Shown here: positions 8,683 through 16,693 of the stretch, piece by piece | Layout of the letters: each line of letters starts with the position of its first letter | Position numbering within the stretch: position 1 is the first letter of the stretch | From: JACPVF01 sp964502095 | GTDB lineage: Bacteria; Chloroflexota; Anaerolineae; Anaerolineales; Villigracilaceae | DNA length: 64,000 nt | NCBI GenBank assembly: GCA_964502095.1 | Contig: CAZCUF010000008.1 | Location: forward strand, 62,001 to 126,000 | Direction of reading: 5' to 3' | Made by a program: the position numbers and the translations under genes | The notes under the pieces: model-generated | Told to the model about the DNA's origin: nothing | What the model saw: the letters and a program-made list of their open reading frames with translations, nothing else | Databases searched by the model: none

Positions 8683-10032
8683 TTAGGCGACCGCCGTATT
8701 TCCATACAACTGCTGGCGGATTTGGACAATATCCCGGCGAAGACGATCATCCCGCTCGATCTGATCGGTGATCTTCTCGATCGCATACATGACCGTGGTA
8801 TGGTCGCGGCCACCCAGGGTTTCGCCAATCTGCGGCAGAGAGAGATTGACCTCCTCGCGCAGGAGGTACATGGCAATCTGGCGCGGCAGGGCTACAATGC
8901 GCGACCGATCGCGGCCCAACAACTTTTCCACAGTCAGGCTGTATTTCTTCGCCACCAAATCAACCACATGTCCCGGATCGATATCCCCATGCTGAGGCAG
9001 GAGGTCGGCCAGGGCCATTTCGACCAGGCCAGGGGTGAGGGAGGAGCCGCTCAGGTCGGCAAAGGCAATAATGCGGTTCAGCGCGCCCTCCAACTCACGA
9101 ATGTTGGACTGCACGCGGCGGGCAATCGTATCGAGAATCTCATCGGAGATGTGACGGCCGGTCCGTTCCGCTTTGGAGCGCAGAATGGCCAGGCGAGTCT
9201 CCAAATCCGGCGGCTGAATGTCAGCGGTTAGACCCCACTCGAAGCGGGAACGAAGGCGTTCTTCCAATGTGACCATCGCCTTGGGCGAACGGTCGGAGGA
9301 AACGATGATCTGTTTATCCTGTCCATGCAGTGTATTGAAAGTATGAAAGAATTCCTCCTGCGTGGACTCTTTGCCGGCAATGAATTGCACATCGTCCACC
9401 AGAAGCACATCTGCGGAACGATATTTATCGCGGAAAGCCTGTGTGGTGCGGGAGCGAATGGCTGTGACGATATCGTTGGTAAACTCTTCGGAGGAAACAT
9501 AGAGCACGTTCAAGCCGCGTGCATAACAAGCGTTCCCAATGGCATGCAATAAATGCGTCTTCCCCAAGCCCACACCCCCATAAAGAAACAGCGGATTGTA
9601 GGCACGCGCCGGCTTTTCTGCCACCGCCAAACAGGCCGCGTGCGCCAGACGGTTGCCCGCGCCGACCACAAACGTATCGAAGGTGTAGCGCGGGTTGAGG
9701 TTGAGGTTGCGGGATCGGGCCTCGGGCGAGGCAATCTCAATCGAAGCGGATTCAGGCTCGGGTTCCGAATCTGACGCGGCCTCGTCCGCCTGCGAAACAA
9801 CGAAATCCACTGCAACATTCGAGTTCAGAATTCCGATCAGCAAGCGGCTGACTGTACTGGCGAGGCGGCTTTCCAACCAATCGCGTGCGTATGCGTTCCG
9901 CACACCGACGGTAAGAATGCCTCGATCATATGAAACCGGGCGCGTATCACGCACCCAGGTATCAAATGAAGCGCGAGGCATCTCCATTTGAAGTTGTCCA
10001 AGTACAGATTGCCATGCCTGCTCAGCGTTCAT
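8683..10032 (-). CDS. dnaA: Chromosomal replication initiator protein DnaA
   Basis: This 449-residue AAA+ initiator has all four DnaA regions: an N-terminal helical domain (1-80), an acidic Ser/Glu linker (about 85-110), the ATPase with Walker A GGVGLGKTHLL near 152-162 and Walker B LLVDDVQF near 211-218, and the DNA-binding domain. The last includes the family signature GGRDHTTVMYAI near 408-419. AAGGGAG precedes the ATG. dnaN is not next to it, and no canonical DnaA-box cluster was seen in the flanking 470 nt, so this may not mark the origin. Confidence 0.97.
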   Translation of the reverse strand: MNAEQAWQSVLGQLQMEMPRASFDTWVRDTRPVSYDRGILTVGVRNAYARDWLESRLASTVSRLLIGILNSNVAVDFVVSQADEAASDSEPEPESASIEIASPEARSRNLNLNPRYTFDTFVVGAGNRLAHAACLAVAEKPARAYNPLFLYGGVGLGKTHLLHAIGNACYARGLNVLYVSSEEFTNDIVTAIRSRTTQAFRDKYRSADVLLVDDVQFIAGKESTQEEFFHTFNTLHGQDKQIIVSSDRSPKAMVTLEERLRSRFEWGLTADIQPPDLETRLAILRSKAERTGRHISDEILDTIARRVQSNIRELEGALNRIIAFADLSGSSLTPGLVEMALADLLPQHGDIDPGHVVDLVAKKYSLTVEKLLGRDRSRIVALPRQIAMYLLREEVNLSLPQIGETLGGRDHTTVMYAIEKITDQIERDDRLRRDIVQIRQQLYGNTAVA

Positions 10033-10503
10033 AGCTTGCTCCCTTGTTCCGAAGGCAGGGTAGATGAAACTAACCCGCTACCTTCCGCGGCTTAATATGA
10101 TACTTATTAAATTATTTTGAATAAATTTTTTGACTGGGTTAATGAATGTGCAATTTTGGACCCACATTCAAATTCAGCGTGACCACATTGTAGCAGAGAC
10201 TCGGCGCGAATAACAACACGTCTGGCCTACGGGAATTTAAAAACATCATCTTTTTTAAGGTTGATCAACGTTAAAGGATCGCCGTGTAATCATGGAAAGA
10301 GGCGCGCACTTAAAGAACAGTTGTTCCAGCCAAAGAAGCGCCAACGATGGCCTTACCCCCCACATATGGGCATGATTCGATAAAACTCTTATAAATATAT
10401 GGGGCTATCTTAAAAAGTCGCGTAAGAAATTTCCTTCAGCCGACATAAGATGAACCTCAAGTTCCGGTGATTCGTTTTTTATTTTTATACGCGATTCATC
10501 GAA
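10033..10503. other. Intergenic region upstream of dnaA
   Basis: This 471-nt stretch separates divergently placed functions on the same strand (histidine kinase 3' end and dnaA 5' end). It has an AT-rich block at about 10090-10135 that could serve the dnaA promoter. No TTATNCACA-type DnaA box, RNA gene or convincing open frame was found. Two short CCCATATG-like sequences occur near 10360-10405. Confidence 0.5.
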
Positions 10504-12180
10504 TCACGATTTGATCATGCTCGGAACCCATGCAAGGATGGTCGTTCCATCGCCCATGGCGGAGGAAATATCCACTTCACCGCCGACTCCGCGGGCGCGC
10601 GTTTGCATGTTGGACAGGCCATGACCGATATTGGCGGTTACTTTTTCCATATCGAAGCCAATTCCGTTGTCGTGAACCTCCAATAGAACGCGATCGCCCG
10701 TTGTCCAAACCGAAACCTGGACGTTTTTTGCGTTGGCATGCTTGGCGATATTTGCCAAAGCCTCCTGGCAAATATGGAATAAGGCCAATGAATTCGATTG
10801 CGGCAGGTTCTTCAACTCGGATCTCGGCCCACTGAGCACGATTTCAGAGAAAGTATTGGCGCGATATTCGGTCACCAGGCGCTTCAAACCCGCTATGAGG
10901 CCGTCATTCCCGAGTTGACGCGGGCGCAGATCCAGTATATAAGCTCGAATATCGCGGATCGCCTGATTTAAACCGTCAATGGCGCGGCGGATTCCCTGTT
11001 TGGCCTTCTGCGGATCTTCCTCCAGTATGTGTGAAGTGCTCTCGAGCGCCAGACCAACGCCATAAATGGATTGGATGATGCCATCGTGCAAGTCCATGCC
11101 GATGCGATTGCGCTCTTCCAGCACTGCCAGGCGGCGCGCGGAATTGTGCAGGCGCGCGTTTTCAATCGCCAGCCCTGCCCAATTGCACACTGCAGTAACC
11201 ATTTGCACACTGCGTTCATCGAACGGAAACTGATGGCGAGTGGCGATGCTCATCACACCCATCACAGTATCGCCAGTATGCATGGGGAAAGCGGCCATTT
11301 GACGGAATCCGGCTTTCAGCACGGCATCGCGCCTGAAACGGTCGTCATTTTTCAGGTCCGGGCTGAGAAACGGCCCGCCTGATTGCGCCGTCAGGCCGAT
11401 AATCCCCTCCCCGATCTTGAAGAGCGTCCGATGCCAAAACGCCTCGGCGGCCTCGCCGCGGTGCAGTACCAGGCGCAGAGTGACTTTATCGTCTTCGAGC
11501 AGAAAAATCTCGCCGGCTTCCACCTTCATATAACTCATCACCTGCGCCAGCGCTTTGTTCAGGATCTCGTCCAGTTCCAGCGAGGAAGTGAGCGTGGAGG
11601 CAATGCTGTTCAGCAGTGACATATCTTCACTGCGTTGGGTAACCGCCGCATCGTGCTCGCGCATCTCTTCATATAAGCGCGCATTCTGGATGGCCGCCGC
11701 CGCGTACGCGGCCAGCATTTGAATAATGCGTTCGTCATCGGCAGTGAACTCGGGCGCGTCTATTTTCTCGGTCAAATAGATCTGGCCCCATTGACGTTCG
11801 CCGGTGCGAATGGGCACGCCCAGGAAAGAAATCATGTAGGGATGGTGCGCGGGGAAACCCACCGAGCGCGGGTGATTCTGGATCACCGGCACGCGCAGAG
11901 GCATATCCGTATTCATCAATTCGCCGATCAACCCCTTTCCCAGCGGCGGATGGGCGATCCGTTTGATTTCATCCCGGGTCATTCCAACCGTGAAGAATTC
12001 CTTCAATCCGCCCTTTTCATCCAGCACTCCCACGGCCGCGTATTTTGCATTGGCTTGTTCACAAGCCACAGCCGCAATCCGTTCCAATAGGGTTTCTAAA
12101 GAAACGTCCTTCACCAATTCCAGGCTGGCTTGATGGAGCGCGAGCAGACGTTCCTGGAGTTGTTCACGAGTCAGGAGCAT
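10504..12180 (-). CDS. GAF-domain sensor histidine kinase (NarL/DegS type)
   Basis: This 558-residue cytoplasmic kinase has two GAF sensor domains (about 20-170 and 200-345), then a HisKA_3 dimerisation domain. That domain carries the phospho-acceptor motif ERNRIGMDLHDGIIQS near 355-370. A HATPase domain follows, with CQEALANIAKHANA near 466-479 and DNGIGFD near 503-509. There is no transmembrane segment, so the signal is internal. Kinases of this class phosphorylate LuxR-type response regulators, but none is adjacent. A TATAAT (12204-12209, minus) lies 24 nt before the ATG. Confidence 0.9.
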   Translation of the reverse strand: MLLTREQLQERLLALHQASLELVKDVSLETLLERIAAVACEQANAKYAAVGVLDEKGGLKEFFTVGMTRDEIKRIAHPPLGKGLIGELMNTDMPLRVPVIQNHPRSVGFPAHHPYMISFLGVPIRTGERQWGQIYLTEKIDAPEFTADDERIIQMLAAYAAAAIQNARLYEEMREHDAAVTQRSEDMSLLNSIASTLTSSLELDEILNKALAQVMSYMKVEAGEIFLLEDDKVTLRLVLHRGEAAEAFWHRTLFKIGEGIIGLTAQSGGPFLSPDLKNDDRFRRDAVLKAGFRQMAAFPMHTGDTVMGVMSIATRHQFPFDERSVQMVTAVCNWAGLAIENARLHNSARRLAVLEERNRIGMDLHDGIIQSIYGVGLALESTSHILEEDPQKAKQGIRRAIDGLNQAIRDIRAYILDLRPRQLGNDGLIAGLKRLVTEYRANTFSEIVLSGPRSELKNLPQSNSLALFHICQEALANIAKHANAKNVQVSVWTTGDRVLLEVHDNGIGFDMEKVTANIGHGLSNMQTRARGVGGEVDISSAMGDGTTILAWVPSMIKS

Positions 12181-12235
12181 GGCAAATACACCTCAATCAA
12201 AGTATTATATATCGAAACCAAAACTCTGATAGGTT

Positions 12236-12263
12236 TTGACAGAACGCCGCCATAGAATAAAAT
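12236..12263 (+). promoter_or_regulatory. Promoter of the mevalonate locus
   Basis: TTGACA (12236-12241), a 16-nt spacer and TAAAAT (12258-12263) lie just upstream of the HMG-CoA reductase ATG. The predicted start near 12270 leaves a leader of only about 10 nt with no clear ribosome-binding site. The promoter is divergent from that of the histidine kinase. Confidence 0.75.
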
Positions 12264-12280
12264 TTACCCGGGTAAAACAA

Positions 12281-13582
12281 ATGAGCAACTCTCGAATCGC
12301 CGGATTCTACAGCCTGACTCTCGAAGAGCGCCGCGCCAGACTGGCGGACGCTTCGCATCGGACTCCCGAAGACCTGTCTCCGTGGACGACAGGCGGAATC
12401 TCCGCTGAGACTGCCAGTCACATGATCGAGAACGTGATCGGTTTATACAGCCTGCCGCTCGGCATCGCGCTCAACTTCACTGTCAACGGGCGGGATGTGC
12501 TTATCCCAATGGTCATTGAAGAGCCGTCCGTTGTGGCTGGAGCGTCGTTCATGGCAAAACTCGTACGCGCAAGCGGCGGATTCACCGCCACAAGCACCGA
12601 GCCGCTGATGATCGGTCAGTTGCAAGTGCTTGATATTGACAATCTACACGAAGCAAAACAGAAAATTTTGGCTCATAAAGAAGAATTGCTCAAGTTTGTA
12701 GATGAAACCGAGTCTTCTTTAAAGAAGCGAGGCGGCGGCTCAAGGGACATCGAAGCGCGTATCATCGAAGACTCACCCATTGGAGCATTCCTCGTCGTTC
12801 ATTTAATCGTTGACGTGCGCGACGCGATGGGCGCCAATGCGGTCAACACGGCATGCGAACGTCTGGCGCCGAAGATCGAGGAAATCACGGGCGGGAAAGT
12901 CCATTTGCGGATTCTCTCGAACCTCACCGATAAACGCATGGCAAAAGCGACGTGTACAATTCCCGTGAAAGAACTGGCGTTTGCAGGGCAAAATGGCATC
13001 TTGTCTTACACGGGCGAGGAAGTTCGCGACGGCATCATCGCCGCCTACGCTTTCGCCGCCGCAGACCCGTACCGCGCCGCGACGCACAACAAAGGAATCA
13101 TGAATGGGATTGATCCCGTTGTCATCGCCACTGGCAATGATTGGCGAGCCATCGAAGCGGGCGCGCACGCGTATGCCGCTCGTAACGGGAGATACACTTC
13201 ATTATCTACCTGGTCGAAAGATGAAAGCGGAAATTTAGTCGGTGAACTTGAAATGCCGCTGGCGGTGGGAATCGTCGGCGGGGCGACGAAGGTGCACCCT
13301 GCCGCGCAAGCCGCGATCAAGTTGATGGGCGTCAAGTCTGCGCGAGAGTTGGCTGAGATCATCGTCTCGGTGGGACTCGCGCAAAACATGGCGGCGTTAC
13401 GCGCCCTCGCCACCGAAGGCATCCAGCGCGGACACATGTCGCTTCACGCGAGGCAGGTCGCCATCGCGGCGGGCGCGAGCGGAGAGTTGATCGAGAAAAT
13501 CGCGAGTCAAATGGCGGCGGAGAGGGTCGTGAGGATTGAGCGAGCGAAAGAGATATTGAAGGCGATGGAAAGTGGAAAGTAG
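12281..13582 (+). CDS. mvaA: Hydroxymethylglutaryl-CoA reductase, class II type
   Basis: This enzyme reduces HMG-CoA to mevalonate (or runs the reverse in degraders). The 433-residue protein matches the soluble bacterial class. It shows ENVIGLYSLPLGIALNF near residues 50-66, the catalytic-glutamate motif EEPSVVAGAS near 80-89, DAMGANAVNTACE, HNKGIMNGID, and the C-terminal HMSLHARQVAIAAGA with its catalytic histidine. The ATG at 12281 is preferred over an upstream TTG, which is in fact the -35 hexamer. HMG-CoA synthase lies 1.8 kb downstream, which supports a biosynthetic mevalonate pathway. Confidence 0.95.
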   Translation: MSNSRIAGFYSLTLEERRARLADASHRTPEDLSPWTTGGISAETASHMIENVIGLYSLPLGIALNFTVNGRDVLIPMVIEEPSVVAGASFMAKLVRASGGFTATSTEPLMIGQLQVLDIDNLHEAKQKILAHKEELLKFVDETESSLKKRGGGSRDIEARIIEDSPIGAFLVVHLIVDVRDAMGANAVNTACERLAPKIEEITGGKVHLRILSNLTDKRMAKATCTIPVKELAFAGQNGILSYTGEEVRDGIIAAYAFAAADPYRAATHNKGIMNGIDPVVIATGNDWRAIEAGAHAYAARNGRYTSLSTWSKDESGNLVGELEMPLAVGIVGGATKVHPAAQAAIKLMGVKSARELAEIIVSVGLAQNMAALRALATEGIQRGHMSLHARQVAIAAGASGELIEKIASQMAAERVVRIERAKEILKAMESGK

Positions 13583-13593
13583 GGAGACAAAAG

Positions 13594-14334
13594 ATGATAG
13601 ACGAAAATGTTCTCTGGCAAATCCGTCACTTTGTTTACGCTCACTTCGCAGACACGACTCACGCGCCGACTATGGAAGAAACCGCCGCGCACTTTAATAT
13701 TTCGGCAGAAGAGGCGGGCGAATATTACAAAGAACTTCACAACCGCCACGCCTTCTTCGTTGACGTGGAAAACCTCACCATCCGCATGGCAAACCCGTTC
13801 TCAGGCATTCCCACAGATTTCAAAGTCCACGCCAACGGTAAAACTTATTTCGCCAACTGCGCCTGGGACATGCTCGGCATCCCCGCCGCGCTTCATGCGG
13901 ACGCGGTCATCGAAGCGGTCTGTACAGAAAGCAATGAGACGGTTCAATTGGAAGTGAAAGGCGGACAAATTTCCAAGTCCCAGTTTACCAACTCCCAATT
14001 TACCAACTTCCAATCTACCAACTCCCAATTTACCAATTCCCAATTATTCGTCCACTTCCCCATCCCCTTCACCCGCTGGTACGATGATTTGACCTTCACC
14101 TGAGCAACGATGCTACTCTTCCGGTCGGAAGAATGGATTGACAAATGGTGCAAACGAAACAACCTCGAACGCGGCGAAATTCTCACCCTACAGCAAGTCT
14201 GGGAACTCTCCAAACTGTGGTATCACAACCGTCTCTCACTGGAATATCATGGACGAAGCCTTGAACAAGTTGCAGAGATTTTTAGGAAGGCAGGGCTGAC
14301 GGCGGAGTTTTGGTATATGCAAGATAATAATTGA
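13594..14334 (+). CDS. MerB-like (alkylmercury lyase family) protein with in-frame UGA, candidate selenoprotein
   Basis: The frame is open from 13594 to 14334 except for one TGA at 14101-14103. Read through, it gives 246 residues. Upstream, residues 86-92 (FANCAWD) match the MerB region with catalytic Cys96 and Asp99 (here Cys89 and Asp92). Downstream, ATMLLFRSEEWIDKW matches the segment after MerB Cys159. By eye, the TGA (position 170) falls exactly on that third catalytic residue. A hairpin with a GGUC loop lies 19 nt after the UGA. Residues about 127-151 come from a 15-bp tandem repeat. It follows HMG-CoA reductase by 11 nt and has its own GGGAG site. Alternatives are a recent nonsense mutation, or a real stop giving 169 residues. 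The family assignment is from memory of the motifs. Confidence 0.72.
13973..14047 (+). repeat. Five in-frame 15-bp tandem repeats inside the MerB-like gene
   Basis: Five consecutive 15-nt units close to CCAACTCCCAATTTA encode a Thr/Asn/Ser/Gln/Phe-rich stretch. They sit between the KGGQI strand and the VHFPIPF strand, where relatives have no such insertion. Being a multiple of three, they leave the frame intact. Confidence 0.9.
14101..14132 (+). promoter_or_regulatory. Candidate bacterial SECIS element after the in-frame UGA
   Basis: Starting 13 nt after the UGA, six base pairs (14117-14122 with 14127-14132) close a GGUC tetraloop. The loop begins 19 nt past the UGA. In E. coli fdhF the SECIS loop AGGUCU begins 17 nt past its UGA, and SelB recognises G and U in that loop. 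Spacing and loop sequence agree well. The stem is short, and the overall fold was judged by eye only. Confidence 0.6.
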
Positions 14335-14378
14335 ATAGTCGGAATACCGTGAACTTAGGGAAGCCATGTAGGTGACAT

Positions 14379-15380
14379 ATGGAAAATATAACTTTTTTGT
14401 TTATCGCGTTTGCTGTTGTTTTACTATTCGCAACGATATTAGCAGTAGCCATTGGCTATTTTTGGGCATCATCAACTGCAAAATCATCCCTTCTAAAACT
14501 GAAAGAACAGAATGAGGCAACGGTTAGGAACGCGCAGGAACAGTTGCAAAGATGGAAAGAACAAGAGTTAGCCGCAACTAAACAACAAGCATATGATGCC
14601 GCAAAAGGTCAAGCCGTTCAAGAAATGCAAGAGCAAGTTCAAAAATGGCAACAAAATGAACTTCGACAAGCCAGACAGAGTATGTTCGATGCCGCTAAAG
14701 GCCAAGCAACTCAAGAGATGCAAGAACAAATTAAAAAGTGGCAGGAACATGAACTTGAACAAATCAGACAACAAATTTATGATGCTGTAAAAGGTCAATC
14801 AACTCAAGAAATGGCGGCAAATATTCAAAACTGGCAACAAAATGAGCTTCAGTCTATAAAGAAACAGATGTCGGACGCGTTGCGCGGCGAAGCCATACAT
14901 GAAGCTCAGGAACAATTGGTGAAATGGAGAAGTCAAGAATTGGAGAATGCGAAAATCCAAATACGTGAAGTTCTTACTAAAGAAGCGACAGTTACTCTTG
15001 AGCAATGGAAGGTTGAGAAAGAAAAAGAGATCAGGCAAGATGCAATTGACAAAAGCCAATCTGTGACAATTGGGAAAATGACCGAACACATTGTTCCTTA
15101 TTTGCCCGGATTTAGATATAACCCTGCCGATGCTCGATTTATTGGAAGTCCAATAGATTTTATAGTGTTTGATGGTCTTAGCGAGGACGCGGTAAGAAAA
15201 ATTGTTTTTGTAGAAATAAAGACGGGGGCATCCAATCTCTCAACAAGAGAAAGGAATATACGAAACGCTGTCCAGGATAAAAACATAGAATGGCTGGAAA
15301 TAAAAGTCAATTTAGATAATTCAGAAATCGTTCAAGAATACACAACTCGAAGAAATAGCAAAAGGTCAGAAGGTCTCTAA
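14379..15380 (+). CDS. Membrane-anchored Holliday-junction-resolvase-like nuclease with coiled-coil repeats
   Basis: The 333-residue product has one N-terminal transmembrane helix (residues about 5-30). Five tandem 31-residue repeats follow (about 52-206), each with a pattern like QEQ-KWQ-EL-AKGQ-QEM, predicted to be a long coiled coil. The C-terminal domain (about 220-330) contains GSPIDFIVFDG and VEIKTG, the E-D-ExK spacing of the Endonuc_Holl (archaeal Hjc-like) nuclease fold. Domain identity is inferred from these motifs. It is AT-richer than its neighbours and lies between mevalonate genes, which suggests insertion. Its stop codon is immediately followed by the HMG-CoA synthase ATG. Confidence 0.75.
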   Translation: MENITFLFIAFAVVLLFATILAVAIGYFWASSTAKSSLLKLKEQNEATVRNAQEQLQRWKEQELAATKQQAYDAAKGQAVQEMQEQVQKWQQNELRQARQSMFDAAKGQATQEMQEQIKKWQEHELEQIRQQIYDAVKGQSTQEMAANIQNWQQNELQSIKKQMSDALRGEAIHEAQEQLVKWRSQELENAKIQIREVLTKEATVTLEQWKVEKEKEIRQDAIDKSQSVTIGKMTEHIVPYLPGFRYNPADARFIGSPIDFIVFDGLSEDAVRKIVFVEIKTGASNLSTRERNIRNAVQDKNIEWLEIKVNLDNSEIVQEYTTRRNSKRSEGL

Positions 15381-16481
15381 ATGACAACCCCACACCCTTC
15401 GCGAAGCACCCCCTCGGGGCACTCCCCCACCCTCCTCAAACCTGCCAAGCCTGTTGGCATCATCGGCTATGGCGCGTACGTGCCGCGTTATCGCCTACCC
15501 GCCAAGGAAGTCGCGCGCGTATGGACGGGCGGCAAAGGTGGACTCCCCATCAAGGAGAAAGCCGTCCCTGGGCTGGATGAAGACGTCATCACCATGTCCA
15601 TTGAAGCGGCGCGCAACGCGATGAAACGCGCCCAAATTGACCCGACCGAATTGCGGGCGGTCTGGGTCGGGTCTGAGTCGCATCCGTACGCTGTGAAACC
15701 AACCTCCACGTTGGTCGCTGAGGCGATTGGCGCCGTCCCGAATACGCAAGCCGCCGATTGGGAATTCGCCTGCAAGGCTGGCACCGAAGCGATGGTCGCC
15801 GCGATGGGATTGGTCGGCTCAGGCATGGGCAAGTACGCGATGGCGATCGGCATGGACACCGCGCAAGGCAAGCCAGGCGACGCGCTCGAGTACACCGCGG
15901 GCGCGGGCGGAGGCGCGTACATCGTCGGTCCCGCCGAAGAGTCGCTGGCGGTCATCAACGCCTCGTATTCGTACGTCACCGACACGCCCGATTTCTGGCG
16001 GCGCTCCGACGCGAAGTATCCCGAACACGGCATGCGCTTCACGGGCGAACCCGCCTACTTCAAACACGTCACCGAAGCCGCCACGCATCTGATGGAAGCC
16101 TCAGGCACCACCGCCAAAGATTACAAGTGGGCGATCTTCCATCAGCCCAACACAAAATTCCCGCAACGCGTCGCATCGGGTCTCGGCTTCTCGATGGATC
16201 AGATCGAACCTGGGCTCCTCGTCCCTGTGATCGGGAATACGTACGCGGGCGCGTCCATGATCGGACTCACTGCGACTCTCGACATCGCCCAGCCTGGTGA
16301 TCGAATTCTCGTCGTCTCTTTCGGAAGTGGAGCTGGGTCCGACGCCTTCGACATCACCGTCACTGACGCCGCCCCGCTCCGCGCAGGTCTGGCCACGAAG
16401 ACACAAGAGTACGTCAAACGGCGCATAGAAATTGATTACGCGACGTATGTCCGCTTCCGCGGTAAGTTACAGATGAAATAG
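15381..16481 (+). CDS. Hydroxymethylglutaryl-CoA synthase, archaeal type
   Basis: This 366-residue enzyme condenses acetoacetyl-CoA with acetyl-CoA to HMG-CoA. Archaeal-type features are VGIIGYGAYVPRYRLP near residues 25-40, the nucleophile motif EFACKAGTEA with Cys131, FHQPNTKFPQR near 254-264 and GNTYAGAS near 282-289. In archaea this protein works in a complex with a thiolase and a DUF35 protein, and both are encoded downstream here but separated by a 2.5-kb lipoprotein gene. The first 20 residues are Pro/Ser/Thr-rich and may be non-native. The start could be later, but no better ribosome-binding site was seen. Confidence 0.93.
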   Translation: MTTPHPSRSTPSGHSPTLLKPAKPVGIIGYGAYVPRYRLPAKEVARVWTGGKGGLPIKEKAVPGLDEDVITMSIEAARNAMKRAQIDPTELRAVWVGSESHPYAVKPTSTLVAEAIGAVPNTQAADWEFACKAGTEAMVAAMGLVGSGMGKYAMAIGMDTAQGKPGDALEYTAGAGGGAYIVGPAEESLAVINASYSYVTDTPDFWRRSDAKYPEHGMRFTGEPAYFKHVTEAATHLMEASGTTAKDYKWAIFHQPNTKFPQRVASGLGFSMDQIEPGLLVPVIGNTYAGASMIGLTATLDIAQPGDRILVVSFGSGAGSDAFDITVTDAAPLRAGLATKTQEYVKRRIEIDYATYVRFRGKLQMK

Positions 16482-16490
16482 ATACATCGC

Positions 16491-16624
16491 TGGTTGAGTA
16501 GTTCTGAGCGATAGCGAGGAACGTACACCTGCACCCACCGCAGGTGCGGTGTCGAAACCAGCAGTTACAAGCAAACAGTACACTACATGAAAACTTGTGG
16601 TTTCGACTGCTTGCGTCTCAACCA
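16491..16624. repeat. Nested palindromic repeat element (TGGTTGAG...CTCAACCA family)
   Basis: The outer arms TGGTTGAG (16491-16498) and CTCAACCA (16617-16624) are inverted. Inside are a second inverted pair, GTCGAAACCA (16551-16560) with TGGTTTCGAC (16598-16607), and a smaller GCACCTGC-type hairpin. The same architecture recurs at 61681-61827. Confidence 0.75.
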
Positions 16625-16693
16625 CCAGTCCAGGCACCTACTTTATAATGAGTCCGTGAATAAATGTAAGACGTTAAAATGACAGGAGGCAAA

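Noticed and set aside
10033..10503. Possible replication origin next to dnaA
   Set aside because: No TTATNCACA-type DnaA-box cluster was seen on either strand and dnaN is absent. The AT-rich block alone is not enough.
12236..12280. TTG start extending HMG-CoA reductase by 15 codons
   Set aside because: That TTG is the first half of a TTGACA -35 hexamer, and family homology begins at the ATG at 12281.
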